IMG/VR virus record: IMGVR_UViG_3300005589_000069
Coordinates: 1 to 35,113 of that record
Source: a virus
Strand: one strand, 5' to 3'
Length of the DNA stretch: 35,113 nucleotides
Shown: in pieces, positions 1 through 7,480 of the stretch
Layout of the letters: each line of letters opens with the position of its first letter
Numbering within the stretch: the first letter of the stretch is position 1
The notes under the pieces: model-generated
Told to the model about the DNA's origin: nothing
Databases searched by the model: none
What the model saw: only the letters and a program-made list of their open reading frames with translations
Program-made: the position numbers and the translations under genes

Positions 1-30
1 TTAACACACTAACATTAATACGATAAGAAA

Positions 31-255
31 ATGAAACTTCATATACAAGATAGGATAAAAAGCATATTTAATGATGCTGGATATTACTTAAAATTCGAAT
101 GCTTTCCTTATTATGGTTCTGGCAATAAAGCGTTGCCAGAAAACCATAAAGGAAGTAGAGTTACAATAAACGCTTATAAAAAGTTTAAAGATAGTAGCGG
201 ACTGTCCGTTAGATATAAAACAAATATTCTTAGGCAGGGAACTAGATTTGAATAA
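31..255 (+). CDS. Hypothetical protein, 74 aa
   Basis: A complete small reading frame with an A-rich leader (AAGAAAATG). The product is basic and soluble-looking, with many Lys/Tyr residues and no signal peptide or membrane segment. I do not recognise the family. It sits at the window edge, ahead of the promoter at 281-311, so it probably belongs to an upstream transcript. Whether more of its operon lies outside the window cannot be seen. Confidence 0.55.
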   Translation: MKLHIQDRIKSIFNDAGYYLKFECFPYYGSGNKALPENHKGSRVTINAYKKFKDSSGLSVRYKTNILRQGTRFE

Positions 256-280
256 TATTATTATTTAAGCTTGAAGATAT

Positions 281-311
281 TTTGAAATTAAATTAATAAT
301 AATTATATTTG
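281..311 (+). promoter_or_regulatory. Bacteroidota-type promoter (TTTG-N19-TATATTTG)
   Basis: TTTG at 281-284 is followed after exactly 19 bases by TATATTTG at 304-311. This fits the Bacteroidota -33/-7 consensus TTTG/TAnnTTTG. The start codon of the next gene is at 316, only 4 bases after the -7 element, so a transcript from here would be leaderless or nearly so. It probably serves the packaging operon downstream. Confidence 0.7.
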
Positions 312-315
312 CAGT

Positions 316-525
316 ATGTTTACATTTAAGCCATGTATGGGAATTGATGAATTATTGATTAATGATCAGTCATTGTGGCAATTAGAATATAAGAGCGAGG
401 CAACACAAAACTTATTAGTATTCAAAGAAGATTATGTTATACTCACAACAGACTTAACAACAATGCTTGGATCAGAAATGAACACAACTTTTTATATTTA
501 CAGTTATAACTTTAGTATGAATTGA
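316..525 (+). CDS. Hypothetical protein, 69 aa
   Basis: The first gene after the promoter at 281-311, with its ATG almost at the predicted transcription start. The product has no visible motif, membrane span or signal peptide. The next gene starts one base after its stop codon, so the two are probably co-transcribed. The family is not recognised. Confidence 0.55.
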   Translation: MFTFKPCMGIDELLINDQSLWQLEYKSEATQNLLVFKEDYVILTTDLTTMLGSEMNTTFYIYSYNFSMN

Positions 526-526
526 T

Positions 527-805
527 ATGAAAAATCTGATATTGATTTTATTCTTAAATTTATTTATAGGATGTAATTCTATTGAATATATAATACTGAG
601 ATATCCAGACGGTAGATATGTATCATCATATACTTACATACCTTATTCATCATCTTATACAGGATCGAAACTTTTTGCAAAACGATTTATGTATTATAAA
701 AATGCATTTAAAGCAGTAGATGTGATAAGAGAAAATGAAGAAGGGAAATATAAGTATCAAATTATTGAAGTGAAAAGTAATCCGCTTTTAAAATATATAA
801 GGTAA
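527..805 (+). CDS. Small predicted lipoprotein, 92 aa
   Basis: The N-terminus MKNLILILFLNLFIGC is a lipoprotein signal peptide: a Lys, a hydrophobic core and a lipobox FIGC with Cys16 as the expected lipidation site. The mature part is short, Tyr/Ser-rich and of unknown fold. The stop codon overlaps the ATG of the small terminase gene by one base, so the lipoprotein is in the packaging operon. Phage lipoproteins sometimes block superinfection by masking receptors. That is only an analogy here, as no specific family is recognised. Confidence 0.6.
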   Translation: MKNLILILFLNLFIGCNSIEYIILRYPDGRYVSSYTYIPYSSSYTGSKLFAKRFMYYKNAFKAVDVIRENEEGKYKYQIIEVKSNPLLKYIR

Positions 806-1329
806 TGGCTGCACCAAAGAATAACCAATTCTGGAAACTAAGAAGTAAGCACGGAAGGGATAAGATATTTTCTTCACCTGCCATCTTTTTAGAAGCAGCA
901 ATGGAGTATTTTGAGAACGCAGATCAAAACCCTTGGTTTAAAAATGAAGTTGTTAAAACGGGTCAAGAAGCAGGAAAACTACTACCCGTTCCAACACAAA
1001 GACCATATACAATTGAAGCACTTTGTATTTTCTTAGACATAACGCATCAAACGTTTTTGAATTACGAAAAGGATGAGAAATATAAAGATTTTTTTGATGT
1101 CTTTACACACGTAAGGGATATGATAGAGAATAATCAGTTTGAGGGTGCGACCGTAGGAGCTTATAATGCTAACATAATTGCTCGTAAATTAGGGCTTGCT
1201 GATAAAAAAGAGCATGAAAGTCCAGATGGTTCAATGTCACCACAACCTAATATAATAGTTAACTCAAAAAATACAGGTAAACAGATTGAAAAACTTATAA
1301 AGGATGATAATAAACAGGTGGGTAGATAG
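805..1329 (+). CDS. terS: Terminase small subunit (DNA-packaging protein)
   Basis: A 174-residue protein directly upstream of the terminase large subunit region. It has the layout of phage DNA-packaging small subunits of the gp3-like class. The N-terminal part describes a chain of amphipathic helices (FLEAAMEYFENADQNPW, then a YTIEALCIFLDITHQTFLNY segment that looks like a DNA-binding helix-turn-helix at about residues 68-87). The C-terminus is a basic, flexible tail. The small subunit would recognise the packaging site and regulate the ATPase of the large subunit. One further gene (1433-1804) separates it from the large subunit, which is uncommon. Confidence 0.8.
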   Translation: MAAPKNNQFWKLRSKHGRDKIFSSPAIFLEAAMEYFENADQNPWFKNEVVKTGQEAGKLLPVPTQRPYTIEALCIFLDITHQTFLNYEKDEKYKDFFDVFTHVRDMIENNQFEGATVGAYNANIIARKLGLADKKEHESPDGSMSPQPNIIVNSKNTGKQIEKLIKDDNKQVGR

Positions 1330-1432
1330 TGAGGCTCTACATAAATGATGGTTGTAAAATGAGGACATAACAGCCTGTTTGTTATCGTACTGTAACAATG
1401 AGACTAACTAATTAATAATAAGATGATTAAAA
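1330..1432 (+). other. Short non-coding gap with small palindromes
   Basis: This gap between the small terminase gene and the next ORF contains TTGTTA at 1379-1384 pairing with TAACAA at 1393-1398, and ATAACA pairing with TGTTAT just before it. These GTTA/TAAC palindromes recall in miniature the junctions of the array at 31553-35113. No coding or clear promoter signal is seen. Confidence 0.3.
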
Positions 1433-1804
1433 ATGTGTTTAGGACACACTAAATATAACGATATGTACATGGATTGCTATTCAAGAGAAGGAGAAATACA
1501 ACAACAAAATAACGAAGGTTCTATTCAAGATGAATCTAAATTGACGACTAAATCAAAGATTGGATATAAATCTGGAGGTAAATTAAAATGGAAAGACAGG
1601 TTATCTCGTGAAGGTTTGAATAAAAATAAACCAAAAAATAAATCAGGATACCAAAAACTTAAAGCTAAAGTCAAAGAATTAGAACACGACATTAAAGTTC
1701 TAGTTAATGGATTTGAAACAGAAGAAGGGATGGATGTATTTATAAAATACAAAGATAAGTTCGAGTGCGTGGATGATATGAAAGATTGGGATGAGCGAAT
1801 TTAA
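1433..1804 (+). CDS. Hypothetical protein between terminase subunits, 123 aa
   Basis: A strongly hydrophilic, Lys-rich protein. The middle (about residues 38-75) is basic and Gly/Lys-rich, and the C-terminal third is a probable helix or coiled coil with acidic residues. It overlaps the start of the large terminase gene by 14 bases, which supports its being translated in the packaging operon. The N-terminus is uncertain, because in-frame ATG codons near 1460 could also serve. I do not recognise it. A DNA-binding accessory role in packaging or a HNH remnant is possible but unproven. Confidence 0.5.
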   Translation: MCLGHTKYNDMYMDCYSREGEIQQQNNEGSIQDESKLTTKSKIGYKSGGKLKWKDRLSREGLNKNKPKNKSGYQKLKAKVKELEHDIKVLVNGFETEEGMDVFIKYKDKFECVDDMKDWDERI

Positions 1805-2945
1805 GACCACTTCAGTATTTGAAAAAAATATAATAGCATACAATCAAGGAGTACCATTAATAATAAATCAAGGCGGTACACGTAGCTCTAAAACATGGTC
1901 AATACTACAGCTACTATTCTTAATAGCAATTAATTCAAAAGAACGTTTAATTATATCTATTGTTAGTCGTGCATTGCCACACTTAAAGCTTGGAGCTATG
2001 CGTGACTTTGATCATATATTATTATCATATGGCATTATACCCGACAAGGTAAAGAATAAAACAGATAACTATTATCTAATAGGTAACTCATTAGTTGAGT
2101 TCTTTGGTGCAGATCAAAAGGATAAGGTACACGGACCAGCAAGAGATATTTTATTTATCAATGAAGTAAACTTTCTTAAAGAAGATATATATGATCAACT
2201 TGTTATACGTGCAAAAGGAACCGTATTTTTAGATTATAATCCTACACAAAGGTTTTATGTACATGATGAAGTTATGCCAAATAATAAGCACGTATTCATT
2301 AAATCTACCTATTTAGATAACGATCATCTAAGCGAACAACAAATAGCAAGAATAGAATCTAAACGTAAGAATGAAAACTGGTGGAAGGTTTATGGATTAG
2401 GTGAAGTTGGTATATTAGAAGGACAAATATTAACGCATTGGAGATATGGCGAGTTTAATGATGTAATTCCTTATATGTTTGGTTTAGACTTTGGATTCTT
2501 TCCTGATCCAGATGCTTATTTAAAGGTAGCTGTTGACCATAAGAGAGAAAAGATATATTGCAAACAGTTGATATACGAAACTAACCAAGGAACAAATGAT
2601 TTAGTTAATGAATTAGTTAAACATACAAGCAAAAAAGAATTAATAATAGCCGAGAGTGCAACACCTAGAACTATTTACGATATAGGTAAACGTGGATTTA
2701 ATATAAAACCAGTTAGTAAAACTAAAACTGTAGCTGAATGGTTAAGAGCCATGCAAGATTATGAGATAATAATAACAGAAGATAGTTATGATTTAGAAAA
2801 AGAATTATCAAATTATCTTTGGTCTGATAAAAAAGCAGGAATACCAATGGATGATTTTAATCACTTAATAGATGCAATGAGATATGTATTCATGGAAACG
2901 AAAAGGGGCTCTGGTAAAATCAAAAGAAGCCACCACAATAGATAA
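1791..2945 (+). CDS. terL: Terminase large subunit (packaging ATPase/nuclease)
   Basis: A 384-residue motor protein that translocates DNA into the procapsid and cuts it. The ATPase half shows a Walker A motif GGTRSSKT (residues 28-35), a Walker B-type stretch ending in E125 (DILFINEVN), and the coupling segment LDYNPTQ (147-153). The RNase H-like nuclease half shows D233 in GLDFG, E288 in IIAES, and D361 in the HLIDAMRY motif. These are the acidic residues expected to bind metal. Length and motif order fit the phage terminase large subunit (Terminase_3/6-like) family. It overlaps its neighbours on both sides, consistent with a tight operon. Confidence 0.95.
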   Translation: MSEFKTTSVFEKNIIAYNQGVPLIINQGGTRSSKTWSILQLLFLIAINSKERLIISIVSRALPHLKLGAMRDFDHILLSYGIIPDKVKNKTDNYYLIGNSLVEFFGADQKDKVHGPARDILFINEVNFLKEDIYDQLVIRAKGTVFLDYNPTQRFYVHDEVMPNNKHVFIKSTYLDNDHLSEQQIARIESKRKNENWWKVYGLGEVGILEGQILTHWRYGEFNDVIPYMFGLDFGFFPDPDAYLKVAVDHKREKIYCKQLIYETNQGTNDLVNELVKHTSKKELIIAESATPRTIYDIGKRGFNIKPVSKTKTVAEWLRAMQDYEIIITEDSYDLEKELSNYLWSDKKAGIPMDDFNHLIDAMRYVFMETKRGSGKIKRSHHNR

Positions 2946-3474
2946 CCCTAAGCTTAAGAATTTACTTAAAAAGGATTTAGAATACCAAGAAAATATAGTT
3001 AATATATTCCTGAAAGTTAGAGGTAGTGCATTACCATATTATAAATCTATAATAGATGTACCTTATCATAAGATAAGTAACATGCGTAAAATAATCAGTA
3101 AAGACACAACATTAATAGACACTATTGAAATAATACACATACTTACAGGACTTAGTTACAAAAAAATAACTAACCTCACGACATTAAAAGCAATCAAATT
3201 ACATAACTTTGTCAAAGCCGGATTTGAAGAAATCATAAGGCTTGAAAAAACTTTAAGTAGAAAACATGAAGCTGCTGAGATTAAAGCAGGAGCCGAGAAG
3301 TTAAACAAGTATAGTGAAATGATTTCTATTAAATCAGTTATGGATTTTTATAATGAGCGATGGGAGCAATCAGAAGTAAGACCATATAAAGAATGTTTTG
3401 CAGTTTGGAGTATGAATGCAGATAAGAGTGATTTTGATAAGAATTATTTTAAAATAAAGACAGCTAAGAAATAA
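2884..3474 (+). CDS. Hypothetical phage protein, possible tail assembly factor, 196 aa
   Basis: A predominantly helical, basic protein with no recognised domain. Its start overlaps the end of the large terminase gene by 62 bases and its stop overlaps the next ATG by one base. A long helix with charged heptads (about residues 125-155) is visible. It lies before the tail genes and the tape measure, where tail assembly chaperones are often found, but I see no slippery frameshift site and no family signature. The role is therefore open. Confidence 0.55.
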   Translation: MYSWKRKGALVKSKEATTIDNPKLKNLLKKDLEYQENIVNIFLKVRGSALPYYKSIIDVPYHKISNMRKIISKDTTLIDTIEIIHILTGLSYKKITNLTTLKAIKLHNFVKAGFEEIIRLEKTLSRKHEAAEIKAGAEKLNKYSEMISIKSVMDFYNERWEQSEVRPYKECFAVWSMNADKSDFDKNYFKIKTAKK

Positions 3475-3926
3475 TGGCACGAGTATTAATTAAAGATATT
3501 ATAAAAGCAAAATCTATAGCCGATGGTTATGAGTTTGCTTATGGTCCAAGGTCGTTCTTAAATTATGAATTAACGTTAAAAGATTTAAAAAACGGGGTTA
3601 CTACGGTTTTAATGATGCCCCAAGTTGAGCGTGGATTATATTTAACGGAGCGACCTTTTCCAAGTACAACTGAGTTTAGTTTATTTCTTCAGTTTGCAAG
3701 AAAATGGGAGTCGGGCAATGCAACTAAATCTAAACTTGATGAAACATATGATCAAAAATATGAATTAAGAATTGAAGACATGGAAACGGCGGCTCTTAAT
3801 TTTATAAAAGAGTTAGCATGTGCTAATAATTTTAGGATGATAAGTCATAGCATTCAAGCTGAGATTAATTTATATGCTAGTAATGTTGATGCAGTTAATT
3901 GTGAATTTGTTTTAAGGACGGTATAA
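3474..3926 (+). CDS. Hypothetical structural/connector protein, 150 aa
   Basis: A mixed alpha/beta protein of 150 residues. It is translationally coupled to both neighbours by single-base ATG/stop overlaps. The repeated aromatic and charged segments and the C-terminal strand (CEFVLRTV) resemble small head-tail completion or tail-terminator proteins of Bacteroidota phages. This is a positional inference and no diagnostic motif is present. Confidence 0.5.
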   Translation: MARVLIKDIIKAKSIADGYEFAYGPRSFLNYELTLKDLKNGVTTVLMMPQVERGLYLTERPFPSTTEFSLFLQFARKWESGNATKSKLDETYDQKYELRIEDMETAALNFIKELACANNFRMISHSIQAEINLYASNVDAVNCEFVLRTV

Positions 3927-4405
3927 TGGCTGAAAGTTCAATGTTTAATTTCCTTAATAAAAGCATAACTGACTTAAAAGCTAATGCTGATCGGTTAGGA
4001 TTAACTTATACCGGTAAATATAAAGACGAATTAGAATCAAAAATAGATAAATCCGGCAACACAACCAAGTATCAAATATGGGGTGCTGAACACACAAACC
4101 ATATTATCAATGGTCGTGGTCCAAACAAAGATAAATCAGTAAGTGCAGCAAAGAAATTATATCCCATTGCTTTAGAGTGGGCTAGAACAAAAGGACCAAG
4201 TGTGCAGAATGTTAAACAATTCGCTTTTAGAGTTGCTTTAAAGTGGGTTTATAAAGGAATACAAGTTCCTAATCAATATAATCCCGGGACTGCCGTAAGT
4301 GACGTAATTAATGAGCGTTGGTTTAGAGATGGAATATCTGCTACTGGGGGGGCTGTGTTGGCTGAATTTAATTCAGAAGTATTAAGATCATTAAAAAGAA
4401 TATAA
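3926..4405 (+). CDS. Hypothetical neck/tail completion protein, 159 aa
   Basis: A 159-residue protein with a helical N-terminus, a segment NHIINGRGPNKDK (about residues 57-69) and a helical C-terminus. Size, basic character and position just ahead of the tail genes are those of HK97 gp10-like neck or completion proteins, but homology is not demonstrable by eye. A G7 tract (4346-4352) encodes the Gly-Gly of the C-terminal region. It overlaps the previous gene by one base. Confidence 0.5.
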   Translation: MAESSMFNFLNKSITDLKANADRLGLTYTGKYKDELESKIDKSGNTTKYQIWGAEHTNHIINGRGPNKDKSVSAAKKLYPIALEWARTKGPSVQNVKQFAFRVALKWVYKGIQVPNQYNPGTAVSDVINERWFRDGISATGGAVLAEFNSEVLRSLKRI

Positions 4406-4406
4406 T

Positions 4407-5939
4407 ATGGCAATAACGGTATTAAACGAATGGCAATATTTTGATCCTAGTTTTACAAGTGATCTTGTGAGTGTTTTTTCAAAGCTTAATTTATATTATA
4501 GAGCTACAAAAACAAACGTAATTTATAGTACAGTAAAGGTTGAAAACACAGTTACATCAAATAGCGTAACATTTAGAACCATTGAATTAGATGAAGATGC
4601 TACATATAAATATTATACATTAGATGGAGAACAGTTTTTTAAATATTGGTACTATAATCAAGGTGGAGTTGACATGCCTGAGTTTAAACCAGTTTTTGAT
4701 GGTGAATTTGTGAATACTGATTTTTCTCAACCTATAAGATTTACAATATCTACATATAAAGTAGGTGACATTCTTCTAGAAGATTCTACTAAAAATTATT
4801 ACATTGCTCCGCTTGGAACAAAGATGCCTTCTAAATTTGGATTTAACTTAGGTGAATTCTATTCAATAAGAAATTTGGGACCATTAAAATTATCAAATAA
4901 TACATTTAATCAAGTACCTATATATGGATCGTCTACTTTTGGAGGTTCTATGGAAATAAATAATTTAACAACAGGTAAGCAGTTATTTAATGGAGTGAAC
5001 CCCGGTTCTATAGTTGGAACTAAGGCGTTGTATTTTGAGAAAAGAATACAAAACATATGGACATCGACAAATCTATCTGTATATAAACCACTTGATGCTA
5101 CTGGTGTTCGCACATATAATCTAGGGACATATAATTATGGTGAAGTCGAAAGAGTTATTATAGATTTCGATAAAACAATATACTCAGATGATGGGTCAAC
5201 AAACAATAGGGATGAGTTAATATTTACGTACACATCAATACCAACTGAAACATATACGTCAACTCAACAAAAAGACAATAATAAAAATCATATTACTTTT
5301 AATGAGAAGCCAACAAATGCAGGAAGCGGAACCGTAAATATAACTTTAAAAATAGATAACGCAGATGTATTTTCATCTACACATGTTTATTTTGAAAAGA
5401 TGAAAGCTGTTGCAGAATTTACACCAGCGTATAGTGATTATATTTTAGCAAAAGGTCTTAATAAAATACATGTATATCATGGGACTGGTGATTATAATAG
5501 GGTCTTTGAAGTAGATTACGATCCATACGGGTGTTATGTTAATTTATTATTTAGTCATCCCCAATTTGGATATGTTAGTTATCCATTTGAGGGTATGAAA
5601 ATAGAAAGCTCATCCGATATAGCGGGAAACGAACTAGATATATTTTACACAACTATGATTAATGTTAATAAAATATCTGAGCTTACTGGAATAGAATCAA
5701 ATTCAAAAATAACAATAAGCTCACAAGTAAATAAAAAATATTGGGACATATTAAAAGAAGTATATAACTCGAGACATGTGTATTTATATGTTGGGGAAAA
5801 TGGAGGGTTAGATAGTGAAGTTAACTGGATTGACGTTAGAGTATCTGGCAGTTTTAATTTAAATGAAAATAAATCAAAAACGAGTGCATTATTTACTATT
5901 AATCTTGAATTACCAACTAAATTTAATAATAGATTGTAA
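4407..5939 (+). CDS. Large structural protein, probable tail/baseplate, 510 aa
   Basis: A 510-residue protein rich in Thr, Ser, Asn and aromatic residues in alternating beta patterns, without a signal peptide. This is typical of virion structural proteins such as distal tail or baseplate components. It is followed at a one-base overlap by a second large beta-rich protein and then by the tape measure gene, so it is probably part of the tail tip. The exact role (distal tail protein or adaptor) is not decided by the sequence. Confidence 0.6.
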   Translation: MAITVLNEWQYFDPSFTSDLVSVFSKLNLYYRATKTNVIYSTVKVENTVTSNSVTFRTIELDEDATYKYYTLDGEQFFKYWYYNQGGVDMPEFKPVFDGEFVNTDFSQPIRFTISTYKVGDILLEDSTKNYYIAPLGTKMPSKFGFNLGEFYSIRNLGPLKLSNNTFNQVPIYGSSTFGGSMEINNLTTGKQLFNGVNPGSIVGTKALYFEKRIQNIWTSTNLSVYKPLDATGVRTYNLGTYNYGEVERVIIDFDKTIYSDDGSTNNRDELIFTYTSIPTETYTSTQQKDNNKNHITFNEKPTNAGSGTVNITLKIDNADVFSSTHVYFEKMKAVAEFTPAYSDYILAKGLNKIHVYHGTGDYNRVFEVDYDPYGCYVNLLFSHPQFGYVSYPFEGMKIESSSDIAGNELDIFYTTMINVNKISELTGIESNSKITISSQVNKKYWDILKEVYNSRHVYLYVGENGGLDSEVNWIDVRVSGSFNLNENKSKTSALFTINLELPTKFNNRL

Positions 5940-7480
5940 TGGATTTATACATAGATAACGTAAGGGCAGACGTATTAAGAACTTCTTTTGCCATAAATTG
6001 GAGATGGTATGATATTGAGAATCCATTAAAAAGATATGCTGTTGCGTCTACTAATATGACACTGCCGTTTTCTGCAATAAATAATAATATATTTTCATTT
6101 ACTAATATCGCTGGATCAGATTTAACTCCTGTTTGGGACGAAGTGGAGGCAAAAATATATTTCGGCAACTATTTAGCTTTGGCTGGATTATTAAAATTAA
6201 ACAACATAGACATAACTAAAAAGCAATTTAATACAAGTATAAAGGGAGATAATAATGTGATTAATGATCTTAATGCAAATACTCCTAGAGATATAATGTC
6301 TGCCGATATGACGGCTAACATCCCTGTAGCGTGGAATACATTGTCATTAGCAATAGATAGTCTTAACTCTGGCAGTTATGGTTGGTTATTGCCTGTAATT
6401 GACGATGGAACAAATTTATTTGCACAGTCGGGAGCAACATTGGATTATGAAATTATTAGTGTGAATGATTTGAGAAGAAATGAATTATGGATTAGTTTAG
6501 ATAATTTTATAACTAGAGCCTTTTCATCTGCGTCAATTGATTTAAAAATATTTGAATCCGGTTCTATAGTGAATTATTCGGCAAGCTCAATAAAAACAAT
6601 TTGGGCTAATGAATATATGCCAGCATATCATATAGGATTAAAAGCGTCTACTCTAACTCCTAGAATTACAAGAACAGATACTGAGAGTAGATATTTTAAT
6701 TCAGGACAGGGAGTTATTACTAATGCTAATATAATTGTATGTGGTGGATTAGATACGTTTGATGTTTTTAAAGAAGTTTGTAGGAAATTTAACATGGGTA
6801 TATATATAGATCAAATAGATTCTAAAATAATAATGTTCGATTTAAATACAACTAACACGCCTACTATAGATTGGTCAGACAAATTAATATCACATAAAAA
6901 AACACCATTAATTAAGAATTACGCCAAAACAAATTATATTAAATTTAAACCTACAGATAATTTAGACGATACATTTGGTCAGATTACATTATTAAATAAC
7001 CCAGCAATTAAATATATTAAAGACACAAAAACATTAGGGACTATTAATGTGGCTATCCCCGGTGTGTATGATTATTATGGAACAACGGGGATATTATTAG
7101 AATCTAACATATTTAAATTAGATTATTTTTCATCTAAAGGTGCATACAATTCATTAGTTTTATTAAATAAATCTAATCTTTCAGCTATTAATTTTAATGT
7201 CACCGTCTATTCAATATATGGGAATACAGCAGCATCTAAACAACTTTATAAAATGAGTTTTTTAGATAGTAGTTCATATTTTAATTGGATCGAAGATAAG
7301 GCTTTAGATATTAGTGAATCGTATGACACCGAAATAGAATTAAATTTAAGTGATTTGGTAGATTTAAGACCTTGGAATTTAGTTAAGGTAAAACAAATAG
7401 GAGAAGAATTCTATATTAATGAAATAAAAAACTTAAACTTTAATAGACCAGCAAAGGTTAAACTTATAAAATTGGCATAA
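5939..7480 (+). CDS. Probable tail-tip/baseplate hub protein, 513 aa
   Basis: A 513-residue beta-rich protein. Near the N-terminus it has the pattern STNMTLPFSAINNNIFSF (about residues 38-55). A similar LPF..NN.IF stretch occurs in tail-tip proteins that accompany the tape measure in Bacteroidota siphophages. Such proteins form the hub under the tail tube. Both ends overlap the neighbouring genes by one base, so the set is coupled. The hub assignment rests on position plus this motif. Confidence 0.6.
   Translation: MDLYIDNVRADVLRTSFAINWRWYDIENPLKRYAVASTNMTLPFSAINNNIFSFTNIAGSDLTPVWDEVEAKIYFGNYLALAGLLKLNNIDITKKQFNTSIKGDNNVINDLNANTPRDIMSADMTANIPVAWNTLSLAIDSLNSGSYGWLLPVIDDGTNLFAQSGATLDYEIISVNDLRRNELWISLDNFITRAFSSASIDLKIFESGSIVNYSASSIKTIWANEYMPAYHIGLKASTLTPRITRTDTESRYFNSGQGVITNANIIVCGGLDTFDVFKEVCRKFNMGIYIDQIDSKIIMFDLNTTNTPTIDWSDKLISHKKTPLIKNYAKTNYIKFKPTDNLDDTFGQITLLNNPAIKYIKDTKTLGTINVAIPGVYDYYGTTGILLESNIFKLDYFSSKGAYNSLVLLNKSNLSAINFNVTVYSIYGNTAASKQLYKMSFLDSSSYFNWIEDKALDISESYDTEIELNLSDLVDLRPWNLVKVKQIGEEFYINEIKNLNFNRPAKVKLIKLA

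Noticed and set aside
4346-4352. G7 tract as a phase-variable site
   Set aside because: A run of seven G is shorter than typical contingency tracts and lies in a structural gene. No reason to expect switching.
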